Assembly (NCBI GenBank): GCA_015680685.1
Contig: MNCI01035767.1
Location: 484,416 to 548,415 of the forward strand
From: Gnetum montanum
Lineage: Eukaryota > Streptophyta > Gnetopsida > Gnetales > Gnetaceae
DNA length: 64,000 nt
Reading direction: 5' to 3'
This document shows positions 24,076 to 36,835 of this stretch, one piece after another. The position numbers were made by a program, and so were the translations under genes. The number at the start of each line of letters is the position of its first letter. Positions within the stretch are counted from its first letter, which is position 1. The notes below the pieces were generated by a model. The model was given only the letters and a program-made list of their open reading frames with translations, did not search any database and was not told the DNA's origin.

Positions 24076-25420
24076 AGAAGATCCAAAAAATTGAGCATGG
24101 TTGTCTATCTATTGAGGTATTTGTTGTACTAGCTTACTTAGACTTGTGGAAAGGATTTACTTGTTATATGTTGACTAATTGCTTCTTGTTTGGACTTTTA
24201 GAAAAGGAAAATGTTTCATCAATTATATAAGGCTCCTCCCACAATGTTTGGAATTTAGTTTTTTTTGAGAAACATGTGTGGGATTCCAATAGAGGACCTT
24301 ATCTCCTTATTGAAGTTTGATCCTTTTGATTTTTAGATCATATCATTGTTTGTTAAATGCCTTATGCACTTCATTCAAGGATAGGACCACTAATCAATTT
24401 TTATCTATCACATTTAAGTTGATTAGTATTTTTTTTTGTGCTAGACTTAGGTAAAGGTCTAGGTCAAAGCTATGAAGAGTGTACGAAGCTTAGATTGAAT
24501 TGGGAGCATTGGAAGTTTTCCATATAACAACTCATAGGGAGAGTAGCTAATAACGAATTTCCATGTTGAGCGATAGGCCTAAAGGGAATCATTGAGTTTC
24601 ATGCTCTAATCTCTCCTATATTTGCTAATAGTTCTTGTTAGAATCTTTGTGTCTCCCTATTAGTAACCTTTACTTGATCATTGGCTCGGGGGTGATAGGG
24701 TGTTGTTACTTTCTGTTCAACCCCTAAGTGCTGCATGAGTTTTTGAAAAGTGGTGCCTATGAAGTGTGTCCCATTATTAGAAATTAGTGCACATAGCACC
24801 ATAATCCTATTTAAAATGTGTTTTTATACAAATTGAGTAGCAATTGATGATGTGTAATCAATGACGATTGTTGCTTATGCCGATTTTATGCAGTAATCAA
24901 TAGTGATGATTATATATTCCTTTTCATTTGACATGGATGTGATGGGATCCATGAAGTCAATGCCCCATATGTTGAAGGGTTTTAGTGGCTGAATCCACTA
25001 TTGAGGTCCCTCCATTCATGCAATCATCCCACCATTGTGTTGAAAACACTCACAAGATTAGACAAACTAGTGGGCATCCCTAAAGATTGTGGTCTAATAG
25101 TATCCTGCCATCAGGATTTTTATGGTCGTGTATCTCCCTATATAGTGGCATCCACAAGGGCTTCTGTGAGCATATGGAGAAACACAACTAATCTACATTA
25201 GGGACACACCAAAAAACTAGACTATCAATGCACACCTTGTAAAGGTATCCATTGATTTCCATGAAGTGATTAGCCTGATGAAGAAACTATTGTTTCATTT
25301 TATAGTGTAGATCTTGTGGAATTTCCTGAGTGAGAAGGTAAGTGAGGATGCCATCATACCATTTGGATTCTATGGACATCTATTCATTAATTACATTAGC
25401 AAAGAGGAGTTCATTTGAAA
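24076..25420 (-). pseudogene. pol: Athila-type integrase remnant, - arm
   Basis: The - frame shows NIWGIDFMDPITSMS-like sequence, an IIITIDYCIKS block, then ISNNGTHF and TPYHPRANDQVKVTNRE (near 24,700-24,655). It ends with the C-terminal KIKRIKLQ-GDKVLYWNP block. This is the Athila integrase order, with HPxxxGQVExxNRE in the family. The catalytic glutamate is lysine here (AAG at 24,668-24,670), and the + arm has the same change. The aspartate of the DNG motif reads N. The H2C2 region (about 25,100-25,300) is only partly readable. Numerous stops. It is the 3' end of pol in this arm and precedes the 2-kb spacer. Confidence 0.75.
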
Positions 25421-25900
25421 ATTGGTCAAAGAGTGGGCTCTCTTTCTATTTGTTATTCCATTATAACTGAGACAAGTGATCAATGACCACATTCTCAATC
25501 CCCTGTTTATCTACCATTGTACATTGAATTCTTGCAAGATCACCAAGCACAATATGACATGCGGGCTCATCGTTGTCTTGTTCATTAGGAAGTAGATTGC
25601 ACTATGGTGAATGTGCACAAACACTTTATATCCAAGAACATAGTGCATGAATGTTTTCAAAGCATACATCACCACCATCAGTTCTTTCTCTATGGTGATA
25701 TAATTAAGCTACACACCCACAATGCTTTAGCTTGCATAGTGAAAATAATATGGATGATTTTTGTCATCCAACTGCATAAGCACAGCTTCCAAGGCATAGT
25801 TAGATGTATTTGTCATTATATGAAATGGTCTAGACTAGTCAGGTGCTCGTAGAATTGGAGTTTCTATGAGCTTCTACTTGAGGCTCTACAATGCATTTTC
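25421..25900 (-). pseudogene. pol: Athila-type RNase H remnant, - arm
   Basis: The segment is collinear with 35,000-35,515 of the + arm, where NYTTMEKELMAMVYVLETFRHH is clear. On the - strand here I can follow related but heavily mutated sequence, including a VIDHLSQL-like end near 25,470-25,430. Frames shift often. The call rests on position between RT and integrase and on homology to the + arm. Confidence 0.6.
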
Positions 25901-26760
25901 ACATTTCTTGGTCCAGATGAATGAAGTATCTTTCTTTGTTAGCTTAACCAACATTTTTTTGATCTTAGAAAAATTCTTTATGAATCAGTGGTAGTAGCCA
26001 ATGTGTCCAAGGAATGATCAAACATATTTTACAATTTTTGGTTGGTGAGTTATTCCTTGGATTATCCTTATCATTTTGGGGTCTACCTCCATCCCTTCCT
26101 ATTAGATTCTATGCCCCAATACAATGCCTTCTTGGACCATGAGATGGCTCTTTTGCCATTTTAGCTACAGATTTGTTTCCACACATCTTTTAAGTACTTG
26201 GTAATTGAGATCCAAGGCTTGCTTGATTGTAGCATCATAAGTGGAGAAGGCATTCATAAATAATTTCACTCTTCTACCAATTTTTGTTGAAATATGCTTA
26301 AGACTAGATGTTGGAAAGTGGTAGGAGCATTTCATAAAACAAAAGGCATCTTGTGATATGTAAAGGTCCCTTAAGGACTTGTGGCTGTTGTTTTGGCCTA
26401 GTCTTCTAGTGTAATTTATATTTGGTTATAGCCATTATAGCCATCTAGAAAACTATAATAGTAATGTCCATATATAATGTACAACACCTAATAAACAAAT
26501 GGAAATGGAAAATGATCTTTGAATGTTGCCATTTTTAACAACTTGAAGTTGATACAGACCTTCAATTTGCTACCTCTCTTTCGCACTATCATGAGAGGGC
26601 TAACCCACTTGCTATCCACAATGGGGTAGATGAACCCTGTCTCAAGGAGTTTTTCAATCTTATCTTTGATGATTTACTTTAATTTTGTCTTGAAAAATCA
26701 TTTTCATTACCTCCTTAGCTTCATGGATAGATAAATATAAATGTGGTGCTGGCATATCCA
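25901..26760 (-). pseudogene. pol: Athila-type reverse transcriptase remnant, - arm
   Basis: The segment is collinear with 34,221-34,900 on the + arm. The catalytic box, FMDD in the + arm, reads FMNA here (26,249-26,260), followed by FSTYDATIKQALDL and QVLKRCVE, so the aspartate pair is lost. The palm block near 26,450-26,400 (DGYNGYNQI-like) and the PLMIVRK-like block near 26,590 are recognisable. Stops are scattered throughout. Confidence 0.75.
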
Positions 26761-27720
26761 TGGATTAATTCCAGTGAATTCAAGATATGATCAAGTAAAG
26801 GTTGTTGGCCATATGTTGATCACTTATAATAGTTTTACTTTTTGCTTGGAAGAAAGTTTGGCATTAAGTATGACTGGCTTTCCATTTCTTAAGAATGCAT
26901 ATTCTATGCCAGTAGGTAGAGTTTTCAACTCTAGGGGCTCTTGTTTAAAATTCTCAAGGATCTTAAACTCTTCCCAATTGGTATCACCATTTTCATTATC
27001 AATGAGTTGGTGATGAACTTGCTCTATTTCATTCATGCCTACAACATAAGCACATGTCAAGCTCTTAGTAGGTTCCATGCATATTATGCTACTTTTAGAA
27101 TTAGTAGTCAACCATTGGGTATTGTCTTGTTTTGTGGCTACTGCATACAGACACCTTTGAATATTTGCTTCATGTGCATACTAGCTACATGAGAAAATAG
27201 ATGTTCATTTTATGAAATAGAGTTTTTACATGTAATTACACCCTGTATTGTTATACATGATGCATGAAACTCATTTCTTCTTAATATTTCCAAATGAATT
27301 TTTCTTAAATATCTCTAGGGAAAGATATTTGATGCCCATTCTCACATCAATAGTGCTTAGCCATGACCTTCCCATACTGATTATGAAGTCCTTCTTATAG
27401 TTTTCAACCTTAATTACTAGGAAAACAGTAGGATAAGACCACCCAAAGATAGTGGTCATAATGTCTTCTACTAGTTATAATGGAATAGTAATGAATTATT
27501 CTACTAATTCCAATAAGATATTACTCTTCTTGAGAGGTGGAAGGTTCTAGGTAGTATACATCTCATAAGAAATCAAGTTCACATTATAACCTGAATCAAG
27601 AAGAGCTTTACATGGTCCATTCCCAGCAATCTCCAAATAGATAAGAGGACTCCCAAGATCAGTTGATTTCCTAGGAAGGTTGCTAGCCTAAATCAAATTA
27701 AATGTGGCATGAGTGAGCAT
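26761..27720 (-). pseudogene. pol: Athila-type protease and PR-RT linker remnant, - arm
   Basis: Near 27,600-27,570 the frame reads KALLDSGYNVNLIS, an intact-looking DSG retropepsin site. It is followed by WSYPTVFLVIKVENYKKDF and ISMGRSWLST (27,440-27,360), the flap-side MGRxWL motif. The linker at 27,111-26,824 (NWEEFKILENFKQEPLELKTLP) matches the + arm sequence at 33,960-34,110, which is typical of the region before RT in Athila Pol. Of the two arms this one keeps the better protease site and the + arm keeps the better RT. Other frame breaks make it non-functional. Confidence 0.7.
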
Positions 27721-29871
27721 AATAGTATGGATTTTGGGCAGCATTTGGTTTGAAGGGTTCCAAATGGAATGGTTTATAGAGGATGAGGTAGGAGTAGGGT
27801 GACTAATTACTTAGGTCTATGAGGGCTTAGTAGGGCTATTGGGTCAAAAAGATGATCTTTTATAAGAATGAGGTTTTTAACCACTTGATTAATTAACTAA
27901 TTTTAAATTGATGCCTCTAGTAACATTACGTTGCTGTAATTAGGATGGAATTTCACCAAGCATGGATAGAGTAGGTGGTAGCTATGTTGAGGATGGAGGA
28001 ACAACTACAAGAATAGGAGGAGGATAAGGATGGAATGTGGTATCCCTCCTAGAATGTGGAGAATGAGTTCTTTAGTATTTAGGAGGATAGTAGTGATGTT
28101 GAAGAGGAGAAATGTGATTGGAAGAGTCATGTGGAGAAAGAGATTGCTAGATGTAATTCCCATATGAATTTGGTTGTCTATAAGGGTACTAATACCTTTG
28201 TGGTGTCATTGCCCATGACTATGATTGCTACCACTATTGATACTACTCATACTGTTGATATTATTATTGTTGATGAAACTACCTGGGATTACCTCGAGGA
28301 TAAGGCAATCTTCTGGATGTTTTTCTTTTTGCTAGTCATGGATTTAGAGCATACACCCTAGACTCCTGTGACTATGACATGATGGGGAAACATCCCTTAG
28401 GATGTTCATATTAGCATATGTCACACCAACCATCATCATGTAATTCAATTTCTAGAACTTTCTCTACTACAAAAATCTTACCCTTATCCCTTTGATTGAC
28501 ACATTTAGCTTCCTTTTGCCTCATGTAGTTACGATCACTACTTTTTTCTTTAGACTCTTTAGAAATTTTTAGAAAAACTTAAAATCTACTATCTATAGAG
28601 CCCTACAACTAGTCTACCTAAGCCAAAATTTTAGAGGTAAATTTTGAATCGGTAAGTTTTATTGGTTTACCACCTCATCAAGTGGTGATTCCTCATCACT
28701 ATCACAAAATTAGACCTTTCTCTTGCAAATGGAAGGATCTTAGTTATATTCTTTTGCACTTTTTCATTTTCTCAACTCTCCTTCTTCTTTTGCTACCTTC
28801 TAGATCAACCTTTTGATCTGATAGACTCTTAACTTTGATAGTCTTCCTGGGATGTAGATCCCAAGAGTTTTCCTCATTTTATAGCAAAGCCCATCTATGA
28901 TGTGATGAAGTTGTTCCTTCTAAAAGTAACCATGGCTAGGGCATTGATGTAATAAAAAATAATATCTACCCATGGAAGCATCCAAGGACTCATGTATTTC
29001 TTGCTTTCAACCTTGGATCTACCTTCTAAGATTGGACACTTAGTAGTATGTTTGATACTTGTCATTGAATAGTTTGAGCATCATACTACATCTACAGATT
29101 GATTTTGACTCGAATGACTAGTACCAGCTTTCCACTTCTTTGATAAGTGTCTAGAAAAACAACTTAAGCTTTTGCTAATCTTTTTTTATGTCTTGTAAGG
29201 CATAGGCATTATGAAAAGCCTAAAGATGGCTTTTTGGATCAGAGTTATATCCCCCCTTAAACTTGGGAATGTTGTTCATATCCAATCACTTGATCCTACT
29301 ATCTTTCACATACCTTGTCAAAATTCTCATTGCCTTTACAATGTTTAGTATGCTTCAGGTATTGAGCAAAGGCTCATCATAGCCATAACCCTGATGCCTA
29401 TGATGATGATAAAGATAAAGAGGAAGGATGACTAGCACTATCATAGTGCTTTCCACATCCTCTTTGATGGTTGCAACCATGAACATGATCATGTTACTTA
29501 CCTACATCCCTACCATGACTCTCCTTCTTAGATCCCCCTTTCTTATGGAATTTGTTCTTGCTAGAACTAGGATTATGTATCATGAACTACAAGTTCTAGT
29601 TGTGACCTCTTTCACCAATGTCAAAGAGAGGAGTCTCTCTATATGAAAAATTCCCAGAGAAGGGTTCTCCATCATCTTTTTGGTACATCAAGAATAGGAA
29701 ATGATTAGATGAATTCCCCTTTGTAGACTTGTAATGCTACTTTAATTATCAATCCCACAAATTTTGTGCATCAGTCGGATGATAATCCTTGGTGTTACTA
29801 TCTTGTACAACATATTTAGCATGAAATCCTTAGATGCCCAACCACATAAGAGTTTGTTGGATCATCGTAGG
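27721..29871 (-). pseudogene. gag: Athila-type gag remnant, - arm
   Basis: The gag block of the - arm. A knuckle-like motif WCDIC-x-YEHPKGCFP is readable near 28,435-28,395 and matches KCDICQYEHRKGCCP at about 32,485-32,530 on the + arm. The 5' end reads KYVVQDSNTKDYHPTD (near 29,810), related to EFKVVDTHPNAF at the + arm start. A histidine/tyrosine/proline-rich linker lies between knuckle and protease (28,380-27,760). The coding similarity begins almost at the inner edge of the LTR at 29,872, leaving no obvious primer-binding site. Stops are frequent. Confidence 0.65.
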
Positions 29872-30804
29872 TGATGAAGTCATTGTTGGTTGGCTATGTC
29901 GATGAGGCCTCATCAATGCAATCAACCACATTGATGAGGCCCCGTCAATGTGTCTCGTCCTCTGTCGATGAAACCTTGTCAATGCAATGTCTATCCATCA
30001 CCCATAGATACACGCCTACCAGATACATTTATGGAAATATAGATTTCAATAGCAATGAAGCTCTTGCATTTTTTTCCATTTGAAAGTTATAATTTTTTTT
30101 CTGAAGTGCCCATAGCAGGAGTCATTGACTATACAGATCTTTATTCAAGCATTGTTGTACTTGAGCATGATAGTGTGTGCGACAATAAAGATGAGCTTTC
30201 TGATAAACATTGTAGCATTTTGAATAGATTAGATATTTTATTTATGCATTTACTATTTTCAATTATTTATTAAATTTTTTTAATTAATTATCAATTATTT
30301 TCTAGTTACTATGTTAGATAAGCAATTAAGCTAGATTGATTACACACATAAGTACAACTGCTTCAAGCATAACACTTATTCGCTTGGTAATCCCAATAGT
30401 GTTATTACTTGGTATGCCTAGTAGCATAGTGTTTGGTTGCCCAACGGTAGATACATGGGTTTAGAACATGTACAGAAAGTGGGAACGAATACTTATGTTT
30501 GGATTAGTTAAATGATTAGTCAATTAATTAATTCATATTAGTTAATCAAATTACTTTTGTCTACATTTGAGCACTGGCTTATAAAACATAAAAACTGATA
30601 AAAATCAAATGCCTCAATTACACTTAACCATACCAACAAACATCACAAGTGTAATTGGGAAGACAATGATTGACCTTGAGGCTAGATTTACTTCCTAAAG
30701 GGCTAGTGCATTGGAAATGATGAAGTCCTTAGAATTTGACTGGATCACATGTGAATGCTTTGTGATTCATATGGTTGGATGTAGGGATACCTCACCACTC
30801 ATCA
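29872..30804 (-). mobile_element. LTR, - orientation, between the two Athila arms
   Basis: This is a 933-bp unit. On the + strand it starts TGATGAAG and ends CTCATCA, the same termini as the LTR at 18,098-18,950 but inverted. Its AATAAA (in GAATAAAGATCTG, around 30,145) reads on the - strand. It carries the perfect 14-bp palindrome GATGAGGCCTCATC (29,901-29,914) and related GATGAGGCCCCGTCAATG units. It lies at the gag side of the - arm, where a 5' LTR should be. I see no target duplication and no convincing primer site next to its inner end (CCTACGATGATCC). Confidence 0.75.
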
Positions 30805-33199
30805 TTGGTGTTGTTGCCAAGGACTTTTGTTTGTGAAACATGCACTATTTAGGTCTACGTGAATATCGTAATATCATTGTACAAACCTAAACATCCATAT
30901 CATTTCCACTATACATAAAATTATAAAAGCACACTGATAATTTCATTTTTTTTTTGCAAAATGTCTTTTTCTCACAAGCTTGAAGATACTAAACCACTAG
31001 TCCGATAAGAATTCAAGGTGGTAGACACTCATCCAAATGCGTTTATGCCAGATTTTACCTTCATCGTACATTAGGNCAGAGATAAATATTATGGAAAACT
31101 CCATGAAGCTACAAAGGGAAAACATTATACTAACCCTACTAGATCAAGAAGATAATGAGGATTCTTCCTTGGAAGGTTCTCAACATGAAGAGTCTCCACC
31201 CCTTGCTACTGATGGTGAGGGTGTGAACCTGACCTTGTGGTCAACTATTCATTAAAAAGGGTCAAGAAAGAGTGATATCCAAGGTAAGGACTTGGGTACA
31301 CATCACAATAACAAGGGATCTAACAATGGTGATCATAAAAAGTGTAAGAGTGGTAGTGATGGTGGTCCACCTTCCTCTTCATCCAATTTTGAACATTCCT
31401 CTTCATCTGATGATTCTCATGGAAGCCAGCATTAAAAAAACTATGATGAAGATGATTGATGAAATAACAATGACCATGAAGATCATCAAAATCGAAGGGG
31501 TGGCCGAAACCATCATCAGCAACATCAATGTAGTGATGATGATGAACCTTTATTGGCAACTCAAAGTATGCTCAACATTATGGAGGTAGTGAAAATCCCA
31601 ACTAGGCATATAAAGGGTGGTAGGATCAAGCATCTGGACATGAAAAATATCCCAAGATTTGAGCGGGGATACAATTCTGATCCACAAACACATCTATAAG
31701 CTTTTCAAGATGTCTATGCCTTACAAAACATAGAGAATGAGTGGCAAAAACTCAAGATTTTCCCAAGGATACTCGTTAAGAAAGATGAAAGCTGGTACCA
31801 GTCCTTGAAGCCAAAACCTATCTAAAGATGGAGTACCATGTTAGCACTATTCAATGACAAATATCAAACATACTCTAGAGTTTCTAATCTGAGAAGGAAA
31901 ATCCAAGGCTAAAAATAAGGAGCACATGAACCCTTGTATGTCACTATGGGTTGATACTATTCACTCCTACACCAATGCCTTGGCCATGATTACTCTTAGA
32001 GGGAACAACTTTGCCACATCATAGATGGGCTTAGAGTAAAAAAAAGAAGAACCCTTGGGGTATATGCCCAAGGAAGGCTGTCTGAAATGAGAGCTCATCA
32101 GATCCACAGGCTAATTGAGTAGCAACAAAAGAAGAAGATGAGTTACAAAAGAGGGAAAGTGCTAAATAATATAATAGGGACTTGTCCATTAGAAAATGAG
32201 AGGTCCAATTTTGTGATAAGGAGGAATCACCACTTGATGAATTGATGAATAGAAAGACCTTGCCCATCCAAAAATCCATTTTTGACATTTTGGTTGACAA
32301 GTTATGGGACTCTTTGGATGAAAAGTTTCAAACCACTCTAAAAATTGCTGAAGAATCCAAAGAGCAAAATAGTGATCATAATTGTAGGAGGTGAAAAGAA
32401 GCTGAAGGTACCTACCGAAGAGGTAAGGGTAAAGCTATTGTAGTAGAAGAAGTTATGGAGTCTAACTCTAATGATGAAACTAAATGTGACATATGCCAAT
32501 ATGAACATCGAAAGGGATGTTGCCCTATGGTGTCACACTTACAAGAGTCTAGAGTGTATGAATTTAATCCTTGCCTAGCACATAGGAAAGCTCCAAGATG
32601 ATTACGTTACCCTCAAGGTAGTCCAAGATAATTCCACCAACAACAATAAGCTTACTACCAAAGTGGAACTCCTCCACAACTGTACAAATAATACCAATAA
32701 TGGTATCAACCACAATCATGGGGAATGCCACTGCCAAGGTAGTAGTACCCTTATAGGTAACCAAATCCATATGAGTACTATGTTTAGTAGCCTATCTTTC
32801 CTAGAAGTTTGGTAAGTCATGCATCATTCTAGCATCACTATTATCCTCTAGAGTACCACTAAATACATTCGCCATCTACTCAAGTAAAAAACCCATATCC
32901 ATATCCTTATCATCCTCCACATCCCTTTGCACCTATACCTCCACCTTCAACTCAATTACCTCTTGCTTCATCTATGTAGGATAAAATTCCTTCATAGCCA
33001 TAACAACGAAATGCTATAAGTGCTATACACTCACAACTAGTTTTTCATCTAAGTGGTTTAGATAATTGATAAAGGAAATGAACCTTCTTCTAGCTCATTT
33101 ACCCTCTCCAACCCTCACAACTTACTTCAGCTGATCATCCTGCATTTCTAGCATCCTCATCCTCTGCATCAAATACTTTCAAGTGCCCTTTAAACCAAG
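30805..33199 (+). pseudogene. gag: Athila-type gag remnant, + arm
   Basis: The frame opens near 31,009 with EFKVVDTHPNAFMPDF; a single N sits at 31,075. From about 31,570 the capsid part is recognisable (PRFERGYNSDPQTHL, QNIENEWQKLKIFPRIL, then W-Q-LKPKPI and ALFNDKYQTYSR), the spaced W/F/Y pattern of plant Gag. The knuckle KCDICQYEHRKGCCP is at about 32,485-32,530. From 32,600 to 33,200 follows a proline/glutamine/tyrosine-rich linker. Acidic and histidine-rich low-complexity coding (31,150-31,590) lies N-terminal to the capsid part. Stops break the frame many times. No LTR or primer site was found 5' of it; the inverted LTR ends at 30,804. Confidence 0.7.
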
Positions 33200-34220
33200 T
33201 GCCACCTAGGATCTACATTGTAATGCTAACTCATGTTATTTCTAATTGGACTAAGGTTGGCAACCTTCCTATAGAAAGATATGATCTAAGAAGTCCACTC
33301 ATCTATCTATAGATTATTGGACAAGAGCCATGTAAGGCTCTTCTTGACTATGGTTCTAGAGATAACCTCATCTCCCATGATATGTACAAGTCCTAGAACC
33401 TACCACCTCTTAATAAGAGCAACATCCATTTAGAATTAGCAAATTAATTGATTACTATTCCTTTAGGATTAGTAGAGGACATTGTGACCAAAATATGTGG
33501 GTGGTCTTATCTTGATAATTATTTGGTAATCAAGGTGGACAACCTCAAAAGTGAATTTCCCATCATTATGGGAAGGACGTGGTTAAGCACGGTCAACATG
33601 AAAATGGGTATAAGAGACCTATCTCTAGAAATACCCAAGGAAACCTAGCTAGGCAAAATTGAGAAGAAGTGTATTCCATGCATTATTTACAATGATAATA
33701 GGTGCAATTGAATGCAAAGGATTTGGTCAATCAAAAGTATGTACATTAAATCATGCAATAAATGTGTATAAGAAATTAACATTCAAAGGTATCTGTACGT
33801 AGCAGGCACAAAGCAAGATGGCACCTAGTGGCTAATAGTTAATTTAGATAGTAGCACAATATGCATGGAGCTAACTGAGATTCTAACATGTGCATATGTT
33901 GAAGGCATGGATAAAATTGAATAAGTTCATTCTCAACTCTTTAATGAAGATTATGATGCCTATTGGGGAGAGTTGAAAATCCTTGATCACTTTAAGCAAG
34001 AGCCCTTAGAACTAAAAACTTTATTAACTAGTATGGAGTATGCAATTTTGAAGAATGGTAAACTAGTCATCCTTAATGCCAAACTTACTCCTAAGCAAAA
34101 ATAAAATTCATTGAAAGTGGTGAATAAATGGTTAATAGCCTTCACTTGATCATGTCTAGAGCTAACAAAAATCAATTTAGGGATATGCCAACATTGCATC
34201 TACACCAACCTAGCCATGAA
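33200..34220 (+). pseudogene. pol: Athila-type protease and PR-RT linker remnant, + arm
   Basis: The site block near 33,337-33,375 reads ALLDYGSRDNLIS; the usual DSG/DTG is DYG here, so catalysis is unlikely. The flap-side segment KICGWSYLDNYLVIKVDN and FPIIMGRTWLST is open from 33,448 to 33,648. The linker to RT (33,930-34,110: WGELKILDHFKQEPLELKTLL) matches the - arm at 27,050-26,900. This is the normal Athila order gag, PR, RT on one strand. Confidence 0.7.
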
Positions 34221-34900
34221 GCCTAGAAGGCAATCGTAGAGGCATATAAATCCCAAATTGAAGCAAATCGTTAAGGATAAGATAGAGCAACTCCTCAAGG
34301 TAGGGTTCATCTATCCGATCATAGATAGTGAGTGGGTTAGCCCACTCATAATTGGACTAAAGAAGGATGAAAAATGGTGAGTTTGCATCAACTTTAGGCT
34401 GTTAAATCTAACAACATTTAAGGCTCGCTTTCCTTTGTCATTTGTAGACCAAGTGTTATACACCATATCTAGGCATTGTTATTATAGATTTTTGGATGGT
34501 TATAGTGGCTATAACCAAATCTAAATTACACTTGAAGATCTAGCCAAAACAACATTCAAAAGTCCCTAGGGGACTTTTGCATACTATAAGATGTCATTCA
34601 GTCTATGTAATGTCCTTGAAACATTTCAATACTTGGTTGTTAGTATCTTTCAACAAAAAATTGGTAGTGGTGTTGAAGTCTTCATGGATGACTTATCCAC
34701 CTATGAAGCTACCTTTGAGCAAGCCTTGGACCAACTTGAGCAAGTACTGAAGAGATGTGTTGAGAAAAACCTATGACTCAACTAGCAAAAGAGCCATCTC
34801 ATGGTCCAAGAAGGTATTTTATAGGGCACCAAATTTCATAGAAAGGGATTAAGGTAGACCTAGAAATGATAAGGGTTATCTAAGGAATAACATGCCAACC
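34221..34900 (+). pseudogene. pol: Athila-type reverse transcriptase remnant, + arm
   Basis: Readable blocks, in order, are GFIYPIIDSEWVSPL, then CINFRLLNLTTFKARFPLSF, FLDGYSGYNQI and GTFAYYKMSFSLCNVLETFQ. The catalytic FMDD box follows (34,681-34,692), then LEQVLKRCVEKNL and SHLMVQEG. Most positions match Athila RT, where FMDDFSV is usual. Stops occur in VC-INF, NQI-ITL and NL-LN. It keeps the catalytic aspartates that the - arm copy has lost. Confidence 0.8.
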
Positions 34901-35520
34901 AGAGATCGTTAAAGTTTTTTAGTCATTCCTTGGACACACTGGTTACTACTAATAATTTATTGTGAATTTCTCTAAGATCGCAAAGTTGTTGGTAGAACAT
35001 ACAAAGAAAATGCACCTTTTATTTGGACTAAGGAATGTGAACATGCATTCCAATGATTAAAGGAGAAACTTGTAGAAACACCAATCCTACAAGTACCAAA
35101 TTTTTCCAAACCATTCCATATCATGATAAACACATCTAACTATGCTTTGGGAGCTATGCTCACATAGATGGACAATAAGAAATGTCCATATTATATCCAC
35201 TGCATGAGTGGAAGCATTGTGGGGAAGTAGTTGAATTACACCACCATGGAAAAAGAATTAATGGCAATGGTGTATGTGCTAGAAACATTTAGACATCATG
35301 TGCTAGGTTACAAAATATTTGTACATATGAACCACAGTGCAATTTGCTTCCTTATGAATAAGCCAACAATGAGCCCTCATATTATATGGTGGCTTGTGAT
35401 CTTGCAGGAATTTAATCTCACTATGATAGATCGAAAAGGAACTAAGAATGTGATCGCTAACAACCTTTCTCACCTAAGATGGGATAAAAAAAAAGGCAGA
35501 GATCCTACTCTCTGATCAGT
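34901..35520 (+). pseudogene. pol: Athila-type RNase H remnant, + arm
   Basis: The block at 35,231-35,515 is open: NYTTMEKELMAMVYVLETFR, then HHVLGYKIFVHMNHSAICFL, where family members have Y-T-D-H-A. It continues with WWLVILQEFNLTMIDRKGTK and NVIANNLSHL. The third acidic residue region (TDH) reads MNH, so the activity is lost. Upstream (34,930-35,220) matches FCEACQAAFEEIK-like and PNFSKPFHIM blocks but with shifts. Confidence 0.8.
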
Positions 35521-36835
35521 TTCAAAACAAACTCTTCTTTACTAGAGCAATAAGTGAACAAATGCCTAAAAAAGCAATATGGTATAATGGCATCCTCACA
35601 TATATTCTCACTTAAGAGATTCCACAAGAAATGGATTTTAGGAAAAAGAAAAAATTTATTTATTGGGTCAAATACTTCATGGAAATCAACAGACACCTTT
35701 ACAAGGTATGTGCCAATGGCCTAATTTGTTGGTGTCTCCTTGACAAAGATCAACTGCACATTCTTCAAGATGCTCATGAAGGAACTTGCAAAGGCCACTA
35801 TTCAAGGATATGCACAGGCATAAAAATATTGATGGTAGCATATTATTGGCCTATAATCTTTAGGAATCCCCACTAGTTTTTCAAGTCTTGTGAATGTTGT
35901 CAACATGATAGGGGGATGACTAGTCACATGAAAGGTCCTCAACAATGGATTTAAACATTGGAGCCTTTCAACATATGGGGCATTGACTTCATGGATCCCA
36001 TCACATCCATGTCTAATGGGAAAGCGTAAATTATAGTAGTAGTTGACTACTTCACAAAATGGGTAGAAGTAGCAGTTGTTATTGATGGTACATCATCCAC
36101 TACTACTAAATTTATATAACAAAATATTGTGAATAGGTTTGGGGTGCCATGTTCACTAATTTTTGATAATGGAACTCATTTCAAAGATGCCACATTTAGA
36201 AAAGTAATGCAATGCTTGGAGGTAGAGCATAAATTAGCAACACCTTACCACCCCAAGCCAACAGTCAAGCAAAGGTGATCAACTAGGAGATTACAAAAAA
36301 TACTAAAGCGAACCATTAGCAAATATAGGAAGGACTGGAGTACAAAAATTAATGATATCCTCTTGGCTTATTGTTCAACTTAGAAACATCCTATTAGCTA
36401 TTCTCCCTATGAGTTACTGTACAGGAAACTTCCAACACTCCCAATTCAAGCCAAGCTTTGTACACTCTCAATAGCCTATGATCTAAACCTTGACATAAGT
36501 TTAGCACACAAGGAAAGATTGATCAATCTAAACATGCTAGACAAAAATCACTTAGTGGCCCTAACCTTGAATGAGGTAAAAAAGGCATTTAGCAAGCAAC
36601 GTCATGACCTTAGAATCAGGAAAGTAAAACTTCAACCAAGGGATAAGGTTCTTTAATAGAACCCCACACATGTACCCCAAAAGACAAAATTCCAGAAATT
36701 GTGGGAGGTACCTTATATCATTGATCAAACCTTTCCCTCTAGGTCCATGATAATTTACAAACCTGATAGTCCAAATAAAAAGTAGTTGGTCAATATCCAA
36801 CAAGTGAAGCTTTTCCTAAACCAAAATAGGCTAGT
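35521..36835 (+). pseudogene. pol: Athila-type integrase remnant, + arm
   Basis: An H2C2 domain is seen as HILQDAHEGTCKGHYS and FFKSCECCQHD with YYWP between (35,750-35,905). The core reads FNIWGIDFMDP (near 35,975), VVDYFTKWVEVAV, then IFDNGTHF (near 36,165). Near 36,254 a one-base deletion shifts the frame inside the HPQ block. The catalytic glutamate codon of GQ-x-E is AAG (lysine) at 36,272-36,274, as in the - arm. The C-terminus keeps KAFSKQRHDLRIRKVKLQPR, typical of Athila. Stops are present. Both aspartates of the triad can still be read. Confidence 0.8.

Noticed and set aside
31272-31589. Metal-binding histidine-rich protein on the - strand (31,559-31,320)
   Set aside because: It is the antisense of the D/E/H-rich low-complexity part of the + arm gag; the coding strand is set by the flanking capsid motifs.
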